Shown: positions 45,701 to 55,734 of the stretch, in pieces
Layout: the number at the start of each line of letters is the position of its first letter
Numbering within the stretch: position 1 is the stretch's first letter
Source: Mixophyes australis
Lineage: Eukaryota; Chordata; Amphibia; Anura; Limnodynastidae
DNA length: 64,000 nt
Assembly: GCA_036250195.1 (NCBI GenBank)
Contig: JAVHZZ010000001.1
Coordinates: 380,070,907-380,134,906 of the forward strand
Direction of reading: 5' to 3'
Position numbers and translations under genes: made by a program
The notes under the pieces: generated by a model
What the model was told of the DNA's origin: nothing
Databases searched by the model: none
Seen by the model: only the letters and a program-made list of their open reading frames with translations

Positions 45701-46500
45701 AAAATATTTAGTTATGTTACCATGAATAACAATGTTCTATAACCTCTTTGGTGTGATACGGTGGTGTCCACATTATTCTAATTTAAAAACACAACACAAA
45801 ACACTGTAATATAAATCATTTTCCAGTTGCAAACAGACACACAAACTCTTACATAATCAATGGTTTTGTTCATTAGAGCAATAATGGTAACCTGTTCTAT
45901 AATGTATATGGCATAGACTAGAATACTGAACAACTGTGATGAAAACCCTTGGCTTTTGTGACATGAAAAAATTCACCATTAACACCTAGAAAAAGGTAAC
46001 TGAAGATCATTGACATCATTTGGTGCACTGGTTGAGAATGCAAGCAAGTTTCCAAATGCTTGTAGGCCCTTTAATTTCAATGACCATAGGTCACAATATG
46101 TTTCTAATGCAAGCTTAAGCAGTGATGCAGACTGAAAGGGAATAAGATCTGGGTCTAACCAATCAATCAAACAGCAGGATTGGTGAACACTGTTGGAGAC
46201 AGACACAAAGAACAGCAATAGGGAAAATAGCTTAAATTTATATAAATATGGAATAGGAATCGTTGATGAATTATTGATAACATTTAAATACAAATCAATA
46301 TTCAGAAAAAGTAGGCATTTAAAAACAATTACATTTAATAATGAAAATCACATTTCAGTATGTTTGGATTATTCAAAATGTGTTCTGAATACAATAATGT
46401 ACTGTATTACATTGTTATACAATATATACTTATTCTAGAGTGTGAAATAATTTTACATGGTTTTAATACTATATAGTATAATATAAAACTTATTAAATCT
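42786..46500. other. No gene recognised
   Basis: Strongly AT-rich desert with no repeat that I can name and no meaningful frame. Confidence 0.5.
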
Positions 46501-47112
46501 GCCCTGTGCCCCCCACTTCAGTCCAATTACCTTACTCCTGTGTCACTCACACTCTCTCTCATGATTACATTGTTCTTACACCTCTCACGTTTCCTTTGTG
46601 CATGTACATTTTCCCAAGAGGATGGCTTGGCTGGGGGCCAGGTCAGTCCCATAGTGGGCTACCTTGGACTGGTTCAATGTATTTTTTTCCCTTTAAAATT
46701 CACCAAATAGACTGTTGAGCCGAGTCTCGCTTCCTGGGCTATAATTTGCCAGTCAGCTCCTGATTTTCCTTTATATCTCTGTGTTCATTTAACCCTTCAT
46801 AATGTCTCCATGTGTTCACCTCTTACATTTGTCCCTTCTCTTTTGCCTCATCTGTTTCCTTTTTCTGTTCACCAATGGTGGATTGGGAAGTCAAAGTGGC
46901 AACCTTGTCACCGTCAGCTCAAGTACGTAAAATCAGATCAAGATAAAATGTGGCAATTAGTCATGAGATCACTTGAAATAAATTATTTAACATGTTGCAG
47001 GAATTTTCTCTTATTTCTTTTTGCAAAGACAATCTCTGTCTTTCAACAGGGACCTCAGCAGAATGAGGCATTGGAAGGTTTTGTGTTCGTTTGTTTATTT
47101 ATTTTTTTGTAA
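46501..47112. other. CT-rich flank upstream of copia relic
   Basis: CT-rich sequence at 46501-46900 that could be repeat-derived. No 5' LTR or primer site of the copia element could be recognised. Confidence 0.35.
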
Positions 47113-47322
47113 ATGGAATCTTTGGAAAACATATTGACCTCCAATGTAGTAAGAGGAAAAGGAAATAAGTCTTTAGCTGCTACAGAAATTGGAACAGTAA
47201 ATGTTGGACTAAGAATTAAAGGAAACACAGTAGTCACTGATATTGAGGATGTGATGTACATGCCTGAGCTGGGGACAAATCTGATAGCTGTGAGAAAAGA
47301 AGGAATTCAGAATGCAATTTAG
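47113..47322 (+). pseudogene. Copia pol: protease end
   Basis: VRGKGNKSLAATEIGTVNV and DVMYMPELGTNLIAV match the stretch between the protease and gag-pre-integrase of copia pol (VLYVPxLxxNLISV). The frame then shifts by one into the next piece. Confidence 0.75.
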
Positions 47323-47700
47323 AAAAGGACAGTGTATTGTGCAAAATGGTAGAAGTCCTGTGATAGCCACGGCAACCTGTCCCGAGCAATTATACGTCCT
47401 GAAAACAGAAATGTGTTGTGCAATGGCTGTCTCTGATAAGAAATCTTCCATGGAGCTATGGCAAAGAAAGCTAGGTCACCTAGGATATGACAATGTACAA
47501 ATGTTACTGGATAGCACGGTGATGGGAAATGAGAGTACAGTGTGTGAAAGTTGCATAGTGGAGAAACAGGCATGCTGTCCATTTCAAAAACAGCAATCAA
47601 AGCTGCAGCATTAGTGCATACAGATGTGTGCGGGCCATTTTAGGTGGAGTCATTCAGTGGGTTCAGATATTTCGGCACCTTGAATGATGATGTAACACGA
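47312..47700 (+). pseudogene. Copia pol: gag-pre-integrase and integrase start
   Basis: LWQRKLGHLGYDNVQMLL and CESCIVEKQACCPF form the His/Cys zinc-binding region. After a stop and shift, VHTDVCGPF and GFRYFGTLND follow, which is the first catalytic Asp block of copia integrase (VHTDxCGPM). The rest of integrase is unreadable. Confidence 0.85.
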
Positions 47701-47859
47701 AAAACGCAAGAATACTTTATTAAGAGTAAAAGTTAAGCGATTTGCAAAATTATTGAATTTTAAAGCTTTTCAGAAATGCAGATTAGAAGTTCATTGAGGG
47801 AAAATAAAGGGAAACCAATGTAGAGATACTATGAGGGATTTGCAAACTTTGTTTTCTTG

Positions 47860-47874
47860 TGAACCTCAAAATTT
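47860..47874. repeat. 15-bp target-site duplication, left copy
   Basis: TGAACCTCAAAATTT, identical to 49004-49018, in the copia segment. Confidence 0.8.
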
Positions 47875-49003
47875 AGAACTAAAAGGAAAAGATTCTATCG
47901 CACTAGTTTGTCATCTAGAAATATGACCCCAGTAAGTATGTTGTCATATTATTATATATTTATGTATCAACCTGGGGGTGCCACCTAAACTTTAAATGTT
48001 AACATTATAGAGAAAGAAAGAGAGAAAGTTGTATTGTAGGTGCACAACTAATTTCTAGTGATCGCATTTTATTATAAGATATAACTTTTATTAGTAATGG
48101 TTAAAATAGAGCGAAATATATATTAAAAAGAATAAAAATACTCGCTATCTGTTTGTATATACTCTGTTAATATTTGGACTTATGCTGATCAGAAAGGTAG
48201 TAGCATAGCGATAATTAGTTAATATACTTATTGTTCATGGTCACTTCCTAATACCATTCCCCTAGTATTTAGCTTAGCTGTAATGCTGCTAATAAATGCC
48301 AAATATAATAATTAGCAAATAGGATTTGATAACCTTAGAGGAATTGCATAGTACGGGGAGTGAATTGCTAACTACCTATGAATACCTCCGAACTAACTCT
48401 GGGTATATCGGGGTATATTTTAGGCTGCCAGTTTGAGAGAAATCAGATAGACAGATAGCGAGGACGCCGACGCGCGTTTCGCTGTGGTCTGCTTTGTCCA
48501 AGGCAAGCTGAGGCAATGATCTGACATCTCTTTTATACACTGTGAAAAGTTCCCACCTGATCACGTAATCAGGTGGGAACTTTTCACAGTGTATAAAAGA
48601 GATGTCTTGGACAAAGCAGACCACAGCGAAACGCGCGTCGGCGTCCTCGCTATCTGTCTATCTGATTTCTCTCAAACTGGCAGCCTAAAATATACCCCGA
48701 TATACCCAGAGTTAGTTCGGAGGTATTCATAGGTAGTTAGCAATTCACTCCCCGTACTATGCAATTCCTCTAAGGTTATCAAATCCTATTTGCTAATTAT
48801 TATATTTGGCATTTATTAGCAGCATTACAGCTAAGCTAAATACTAGGGGAATGGTATTAGGAAGTGACCATGAACAATAAGTATATTAACTAATTATCGC
48901 TATGCTACTACCTTTCTGATCAGCATAAGTCCAAATATTAACAGAGTATATACAAACAGATAGCGAGTATTTTTATTCTTTTTAATATATATTTCGCTCT
49001 ATT
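47875..49003. mobile_element. Insertion in copia pol carrying a giant palindrome
   Basis: About 1.13 kb between 15-bp duplications. The first 229 bp (47875-48103) are unique and AT-rich; the rest is the palindrome. A variable 15-bp duplication fits target-primed insertion, and inverted terminal repeats are known in Penelope-like elements. Assignment to that class is inference; no coding region is present. Confidence 0.65.
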
Positions 49004-49004
49004 T
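48104..49004. repeat. Near-perfect inverted repeat of about 900 bp
   Basis: Left arm 48104-48561 and right arm 48568-49004 are reverse complements with almost no differences, around a 6-base centre CACGTA. The left arm has 21 extra bases at about 48503-48523. Each arm contains GAAACGCGCGTCGGCG and a TATA-like box. Confidence 0.93.
48531..48600. promoter_or_regulatory. Divergent TATA-like boxes at the palindrome centre
   Basis: GTATAAAAGA at 48591-48600 on plus and its mirror at 48529-48538 on minus would direct transcription outward through both arms. No start site can be read from sequence alone. Confidence 0.4.
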
Positions 49005-49018
49005 GAACCTCAAAATTT
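49004..49018. repeat. 15-bp target-site duplication, right copy
   Basis: Matches 47860-47874; the copia RT frame resumes here. Confidence 0.8.
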
Positions 49019-49332
49019 GCAGGCAGCAAAAGACAGTTATCATTGGAGTGAGTGGAAATCTGCAATTGATGATGAGCGGATGGCTTTAAATGACATTAAC
49101 ACATGGAATATTGTAGACAATTCAAGTGACCGACAAGCCATTAAAAATAAATGGGTGTTCTGCAAGAAATTCAAAACTGATGGGTCTCTTGCTCACTATA
49201 AAGCCTGATTGGTTGCCAAAGGTTATACCCAAAAGTCTGGTATCAGCTATGGAAAGATATTCTTGCCAGTCGCAAGGTATACTGCCCTCTGCCTTGTAGT
49301 GGCACTGTCAGCACTGTATGAATTAAAATCAT
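49008..49332 (+). pseudogene. Copia reverse transcriptase, first part
   Basis: WSEWKSAIDDERMALNDINT, then NKWVFCKKFKTDGSLAHYKA, a stop, then LVAKGYTQKSGISY and VARYTALCLVVALSA match the start of copia RT. The stop TGA at 49206 replaces the Arg codon expected in YKARLVAKGYTQ and is a CGA to TGA change, typical of methylated CpG decay. Confidence 0.9.
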
Positions 49333-49637
49333 ACTTGCCAACTTTTACTCATTGGCCTCCGGGTAATCCAGGGGGTGTTGGGCATGTGGGGGGTGGGGCT
49401 CAATGAATTGTGTAATTTTGGCCCCACCCTTTAAGCGAATGTCACAATTTTGGCCAATTACAACAGAGGATGGGGCCACAATGATGTGAAAACCACGTCA
49501 CTAAGCCCCGCTCCCACCCACTTCACTAATGAAGTGGGCTTGATCTGGGAGGCTGCCCTGCTCTCCCGAGACTCTGGGAGGACTCCCAGAAATTCGTGAG
49601 TCTTCTGGACATTCCCGGAGAGTAGGCAATTTATCTT
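49333..49637. mobile_element. Small repeat inserted in the copia RT
   Basis: The RT frame breaks at about 49333 and resumes at about 49640 without apparent loss. The left edge CTTGCCAACT and right edge AGTAGGCAA are partly inverted, and the right half has several CTCCCGAGA / TCTGGGAG inverted motifs. A TA duplication would restore the frame. It is likely a MITE; the exact edges are uncertain. Confidence 0.65.
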
Positions 49638-49639
49638 GT

Positions 49640-49875
49640 ATCAATTAGATTTTGGTTCTGCATTCCTGAATGGAGAATTAAAAGAAGAAATATTTATGGA
49701 ATTTCCACAGCATTATAGCAGTGAGGAATTCCCAGGAGGGAAAATATGTTTACTAAAGAAGTCAATGTACGGACTAAAGCAAAGTAGGTGCTGCTGGTAC
49801 CCTAAACTGGATGCTGCTCTGATGGAAATAGATTTTGTTAGGTCAGAGTCTGATCATTGCATGTATCATAAATGA
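49640..49875 (+). pseudogene. Copia reverse transcriptase, second part
   Basis: LDFGSAFLNGELKEEIFMEF matches the DVKSAFLNGxLxEEIYMEQP block, with the catalytic Asp retained. KSMYGLKQSRCCWY and SDHCMYHK match the YGLKQAPRxWY and SDxCLY blocks. The next block, expected YVDD, reads YVGD after a stop (about 49900). Confidence 0.92.
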
Positions 49876-50780
49876 GTAAACCAGAAGTTTCTCATCATAA
49901 GGGTATATGTGGGTGACTAGTCACTCACAGGTCAGGAGGACCAAACAGAACAGCTGAAAGAATCTTTAAGTGAGAGCTTCAAGCTAAAAGACTTAAGACC
50001 AGCACATCAACTGTTAAGTCTAAGGATCATACAAAACAAGCAGCCACACGTGTACACGTGTACAAAAATCAGTAAAACTACTGAGACAGAGATAAAGGAA
50101 ATAAAAATAATTCGTTATCAAGTAGCTGTTGAGACATTAAATCAGCACATACCTGCATATTATGCATGCTGAAAGCCATGGCAGTCAGTTTGCAACAAAT
50201 CCAGGGAAGCTACATTGAATTATTGTTAAACTCAAATCCGAGATACCTGAAAGGAACTGTAACAATAAAAATAAGTTTCTCAAGGAAAGGAAACTCAGAT
50301 CTTAAGGCATTCTGTCATGCTGACTGGGGATCTGTTGAGAACGACAGGCAGCCCTGTACAGGGTATATGATTATGATGGCAGATGCAGCCATCAGCTGGG
50401 CAGGTTGGAAACAGGCAATGGTGGCAGAATAGATGGCCCTAACAGAAGGTGCAAAAGATGACATATGAGTTTAGGTACCAGTGATGTGATTAAGATTGTT
50501 TATGACAACAAGGCTGCAATCAACTTATCCCAAAGCACCAAGCACCATAGACAGTCCAAACACATAGCATTCTGACACCATTCTATCAAGAACTTATTTG
50601 ACAGCAACCTGATTAATGTACGGTACATTGTAAGTGAAGAAAATCTTGTAGACATTCTGACTAAGAAACTTGCATCACCTATCCAAATGTTTTCTTGCAG
50701 AAATGTGTACTGGAATATGTTTAAAATGTCATTGCATGTCATATTGTGTATTTTGCTACTAGACAAAGAGTTTGAAGTCA
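49876..50780 (+). pseudogene. Copia RT end and RNase H relic
   Basis: Broken frames show LKDLRPAHQLL (50000 region), FCHADWGS and CTGYMIMM..AAISW (50310-50400), and KIVYDNKAAINLS, SKHIAF and VDILTKKL (50490-50675). These are the Asp blocks of copia RNase H and the C-terminal ADxLTKxL motif. Multiple stops are present. Confidence 0.88.
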
Positions 50781-50868
50781 ATATACTGAAATGTTATGTC
50801 TAGTTAAAACTTTAAATATGAATGAGTAAAGTTTGCTATAGCTAGAGTCAGTTTAAAGTGAGGTGAAG

Positions 50869-51130
50869 TGTTAGGAATCAGTGTGCTCTGCTAACTCTAC
50901 ACATGTGGGTTGCATTACTATGATGTTTATAACTGTATAACTGCTGATGCCTTTTGTGCATATGTGCAAGTCTGTTGATGCTGTGTACTAAATCAACATT
51001 ATGGTGAAGACCTATGTTACTGAGCTCCATGTATTCACACTGCACCACTCACCAAAGGTCACCGTCTTATCAGAATCCCTACCATAAATCCTCTGCTAAC
51101 AAGCCAATCAATGAGAAGTGTCTAGCTAAT
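50869..51130 (+). other. Possible start of copia 3' LTR
   Basis: TGTTAGGAATCAG follows a purine-rich AAAGTGAGGTGAAG, about 190 bp after the end of RNase H, as a 3' LTR would. No right edge or partner LTR is seen. Confidence 0.4.
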
Positions 51131-51865
51131 GCTGCTGATCACCATCATCGGTGCATATTTTGCACCAGCCCTCCAGCAGCCACCTGACAGGCATACATGC
51201 ATATGTGTGCTGGTCCAGTAGCATTTTTCAAAAACATGACATCCAAACCTTATTTTATGTGCATGCACAGTACAGAAATGCATATTTTGCACAAGAAAAG
51301 GGTGCATATGTTTTACTCTATATGAGGCTCCATGTGCGTATTCTACTTGCAAGCAAATGGTAAAGTCATTAAAATAAATAAATCTCACAACTATTATCTA
51401 CCATATTAAATAGCTATCTACTGTTTCTATAGTATCTACTTATACTATACTACTATATTGTTTGTAACAATGAAATTGCCTATCTATGAAAAAACTTTCG
51501 CATAAATTCAGTTTAGAGGCTGTTCCTAATTCAAAGTATTTCAATATATGCACAGCACCACAGCAAAATTTAGTGTTATTTCATTTGACATTTTGGGTCT
51601 GATGCAGGGTGACTACTGTGCCATAGCATAACTTGTGTAAAATCCCTCTGCATATACCCAGAAAGTGAACTAATGCAGATTTATGTGATTCTGCCACTTA
51701 CACCAGCCTGTGTCTGGAGAGGTGGAATGGGGCATTTTAACATAGGCCAAGTACAGTAAAGACATGTTTGTGCAATTATGAATGGATACAGACTGGTGTA
51801 TATAAGCCTGAGAATGCCATATCATTTGAGATCAGAGGCAGGCGCAAATTTAGAATGATGATATA
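51131..51865. other. No gene recognised
   Basis: Mixed composition. Two opposed frames at 51122-51388 lack motifs. Confidence 0.4.
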
Positions 51866-52490
51866 TATATATACAAGTTAACCCGTGCATGATACTCATG
51901 CATTCTAGTCACATCAAGCTACTTAAGGTGTTATAAAGGTTCTTGTCATGCATTTGGGCCTAGCCCAGGCCTCCTCAGGGGAAGAGCGTTACTTCCCGAC
52001 GCAAGCGCCCTTTTTTAACGTGGTTGTGTCCACATGTCACCACCTTATCATTTTTCTCCATCACCTCATCCTTCATCTTTATCGCCATATCTATTCAGAT
52101 GTCTATCCAGACACAGGGGTCTCTCTCAGCGGTCCTGAGTATCACACTCCTCTCACTCTGTCACCCCCGGCAACCACTAACCACTCCCCACTGTCACCCC
52201 CGGCAACCACCAACCACTCCCAACTGTCACTTCTCCTTCAAGAAAAATATATATATATATATATTTAAATCTTTATAAACACTTTTAACAATTAACAAAT
52301 TAAATTAACAAATTAAAAACATCTTAGTATACCAAATTTCAGCCCTTTCTGAGTTTTTTTTTCCACACACACTAAGAATTTAGTAGGTCAGTGCATAACT
52401 CCGCCCAGCAGGTGGCGCTGCAGCTTGGTTTTTTTTTTTCACACACACACAGACTAACACACGCCACTAGGCTTTTATATTATAGATAGG
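51866..52490 (-). mobile_element. Helitron-like non-autonomous repeat, copy B
   Basis: Same edges as copy A, longer by an internal block at about 51970-52160. The hairpin TGCATGATACTCATGCA near the left edge is intact, and the right edge gives CCTATCTATAATATAAAAG on the minus strand. Copy B may be closer to the full-length non-autonomous form; copy A lacks the inner block. Confidence 0.55.
52161..52234. repeat. 33-bp minisatellite inside copy B
   Basis: Just over two units of the same 33-bp repeat that has nearly four in copy A. Confidence 0.85.
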
Positions 52491-52779
52491 AAAATCAGTA
52501 TAGCTGACTGAAACAATTGCTGGGGTCCTTTTTCTGTAATGCTCAGTATGTATAGTTATTTTTATAAATGTGTTTATTTTATTTTTTTATGGTTATTCTT
52601 TATATTTTTTTTATTTTTTTTGCATTTCAACACTTGTGCTGGTTTCTGTCCCTGTTTGGACAAGTGGATGTTTTGCATTATCAATATGAACCTTGCACAG
52701 TGTAATTTTTGTTAATCCTATACTGGATGGACTACTCTGGGACTGATCTAAGTATTGAGAGCCTCCTCCATTTTGATAT

Positions 52780-52820
<41 letters not shown>

Positions 52821-53229
52821 TATACAGAGAGAGAGAGATAATAAAAGTGAACTCATTACTCTGTAGAGGGTAGGTTTTGGGGATAAGACAAGGCACAACA
52901 TAAGGGGGAGACGGACTTATAACTGATATACTGATATAGATAAAACATATTCTGGTTACTTACTGGACGTGGGGGTAGAGGGGTTGCAATTAATGTAGTG
53001 GCCTGAAGATCATTGAGTAAAAACAAAATGTCAAATATTTTTAAAAATGCAATTTTTTTTATAAATAGGGAAACCAGTGAGTAGACAAAAGGGACTATCA
53101 AAACAGTATGTGAGACAATCATCCAGTCTTCATCTTTAAGACAAGAACAGGTATAAGTAAAGTCAATTAAATCATTCATGTCCTTGAGCTTCTACCAGTC
53201 TGGCAGGGGGGGAGGGATTTTGAGCCAGA
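52491..53229. other. No gene recognised; (TA)n at 52781-52814
   Basis: AT-rich with T-runs and a TA microsatellite. 52850-53160 may be L1 spacer next to the ORF1 fossil, but this is only positional. Confidence 0.35.
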
Positions 53230-53620
53230 TGAAGGTTGAGAGAGGTCATGGATGCAGAGTATGACCAATAGCTCATGATCTTACTCTGGAGTCTTAGCTG
53301 TGATTAATTTGACACCTTTGGACATCGCCACTTGAAAGGGGAAGCCCAAACTAATTTTTTAAATTATGGTTCTGAAGGGTTTTAGTGCTCAAGATCATCT
53401 CTCTTCATATGTGAAGCAATTGGGGCACTAAGTCTAGTTTAAGATTTACCCCATGGAATCGGATTAGTTGGATGTTTCTCATTGGGGTGATGATTTTCTG
53501 TTTGATAGAGTAGTAGTGGATCACTATTCTCTCTGGGGTGGGGGTGGGAGGTAGTGAAACTTGTCGACTGGTAAGGATTCAAGGCTTGTCTTCTCAGGGT
53601 ATAGGTTCAAGTTAACCATG
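53230..53620 (-). pseudogene. L1 ORF1 C-terminal fossil
   Basis: Minus frames show RIVIHYYSIKQKI, IRFHGVNLKL, ALKPF and LGFPFQVAMSKG in order. These parallel ICRLHYFTQKDEI, LQFNGHEIQV, MLKPL and WGFPFQLQVVHEG in the intact L1 ORF1 of this window. Stops and shifts are frequent. It is a separate, older L1 copy. Confidence 0.72.
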
Positions 53621-54825
53621 GTTGATCTGAAAAGATGGAGACCGACATATTTGGTGAACCAGAGCTTGGGTTGCTGTAGGGTGATCATAAAGGGGGAGAC
53701 CACAGCTTTATAATAGGGTTTTAAACTTTAGAATGTCCTGGAAACTTTAAGGCATAGGTTGGAGCACCTTGCGCTGCAAGTTTTTGGTAGGCAGTAACCA
53801 CACAGGGAAACAATGATCAAGGTAACTGCAAGACTAGTTAAATGGCTCAGTGAATGATCCAAATAATCAGAGGGAACTTCAAAAACTAAACTAGGCTGCA
53901 ACCACAGGAAAATATACGTCATGGAGAGGAATAATCTATATGTAGCAGCAGGGCTGTGAACATATTTCCTATATGGTGGTTAGGCCAAACCCTTTGTAAT
54001 GGATCTGTATTTATATATTGTGTTCACTATATAGTGTTCAAAGATGGAGAACAGGACAGAAAATTAGTAATATACTAGAAAGCAGTTAGACCTAAGCACA
54101 ATGACAATACACTAACTTCTCTTAGATGGATATATCATTCAAATCATTTAATTATTCAGTCTAAATAATAGATTAACTGTCAGCAAGCTTATAGCACTAA
54201 TCCCTTTATCACAGCCAGTGGAATAATGTACATACACTGTGTTGATTAATGTAAGTTAGTTTTGAATAGATCTGTAGGTAGTTAAGGTATTTTAGTAAGC
54301 AGCTAAATCCAAAGGGCAGCTTCAGCTACGAATCTATATTTATAATATTTTATTCATATATCTTTTATTTATTTTCAATAAATAGAATCACCACATTTAA
54401 ATGCAGTCTTGGGGCTACTAATCTATGAGGAGAATTAGAGGAAAAATACATATAGCATAGCAGGAATTATACAGGAGTCCAGGCATTTCTATTGAACGGT
54501 GCCCATAATGAGACAGATTTAATTTTTGTGAATATATTTAAGCCTAGAAAACTGAATAATAACCTCAAGGTTTTTAAAATTGTCATGGCATATAATAAAA
54601 CTAATAAGTAAGTCTCCTAAAGCTTTTATTGCCATTCTTCTTGCATAATGCCTGAAAGTAAATTTATCAGCTGTGGTTACTGTTTGAGAAGCCAACATTA
54701 ATCAGAGTGTGAAAATAAATAGAAATGTTCAAGTATTTGTAACATTACAGTCATATTAGACAAAGCAATATTCTTTAAAAGCAATTTTGCGATACATACC
54801 TTGATTAAACAATGCACATTTAGTG
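53621..54825. other. No gene recognised
   Basis: 53621-53940 may continue the L1 fossil upstream (ORF1 N-terminus), unreadable. The rest is AT-rich. Confidence 0.35.
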
Positions 54826-55720
54826 CCAGAGTCATTAAGGCATATATCTGCCTGTTTTGTGTGTATTGTTCACAAAATACAATCTGCGCATGCTCCAAAC
54901 CCAACGATACGCAACAGTATGCAGCCACGTCCAAGTCAGCTTCAAGAGCAAATGAGATTTACTACAGACTACGATTTAGGGTAATGAACAGGGTGGTGAA
55001 TGGGCGTAGACAATATACAGTAAGGGCGTTCCTGTGCAGCCATGTCCATGTCAAACTCCAGTGCAAACAAATGTATGCTGGTTTTTTTTTGCCATATCTC
55101 CTGCTTTAACTAGGGGGCTAGTTTAAGTTCCAAATACTAGTGTGAAAATGTGTGTTTGCAAAGAGGAGCTACAGTAAAAATGTATTTTATGTACAGTAAA
55201 CATTAAGGAGAGGCTAATATTTTTTTTGTTAAATTTCTATTTATAATCATAAATGACTATGTTGTGGATAGGTAATATTAAATGTTTTGTTTTTTTCAAT
55301 ACGTTCTTTGGGGTGAATTCAATTGGCCACGTTACTGGTAAAAGTAACATGACCTGTGCGTTATTATCGTTTTTACGGTAATAATGCGCTTAATAACCGT
55401 TATTACGGTAGTTTCAATGCCACCTTTTTGCCTAGCAGAAAGCTGGATTAAAATGACCGTAATAATGGTAATCGCTTTAACGCCGCGCTAATTCGGGGGA
55501 ATTGAATTCCCCCCTTTGACATTTTATATTCTACATAGGTATTGTATGTATCCCCCAGTGTCTGGTCTAATGGATTAACAGTTACACCCGAAGTCAACAC
55601 CACACGTTTCTTTAGATCTGTTCCTTGTTGACTTTGGAAGTATGCAGAACCAATTTATGACCGATTTGAAACAAATGCACAATGTGCTCAGTATGCGTGC
55701 CTTAATGACCCAGGCCCTTA
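54826..55720. mobile_element. TIR element of about 900 bp with nested MITE
   Basis: CAGAGTCATTAAGGCATATA at the left and GCGTGCCTTAATGACCCAGG at the right are inverted with some differences. The ends resemble those at 34128 and 42375 (GAGTCATTAAG). No transposase frame is seen. Confidence 0.55.
55308..55514. mobile_element. Nested MITE with GAATTCAATT ends
   Basis: GGGGTGAATTCAATT at the left mirrors AATTGAATTCCCCCC at the right. The interior is rich in ACGGTAATAA / TTATTACGGT, making several smaller inverted repeats. Confidence 0.75.
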
Positions 55721-55734
55721 GAATCCCCTACAAA

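Larger units (their letters stand above)
47113..50780 (+). mobile_element. Ty1/copia-type retrotransposon relic with two nested insertions
   Basis: Order on the plus strand: end of protease, gag-pre-integrase, start of integrase, then after an insertion (47875-49003) the reverse transcriptase, cut again by a second insertion (about 49333-49637), and RNase H. Integrase before RT is diagnostic of copia rather than gypsy. Gag and the 5' LTR are not seen. A possible 3' LTR begins at 50869. Copia elements are sparse in most vertebrate genomes. Confidence 0.88.
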
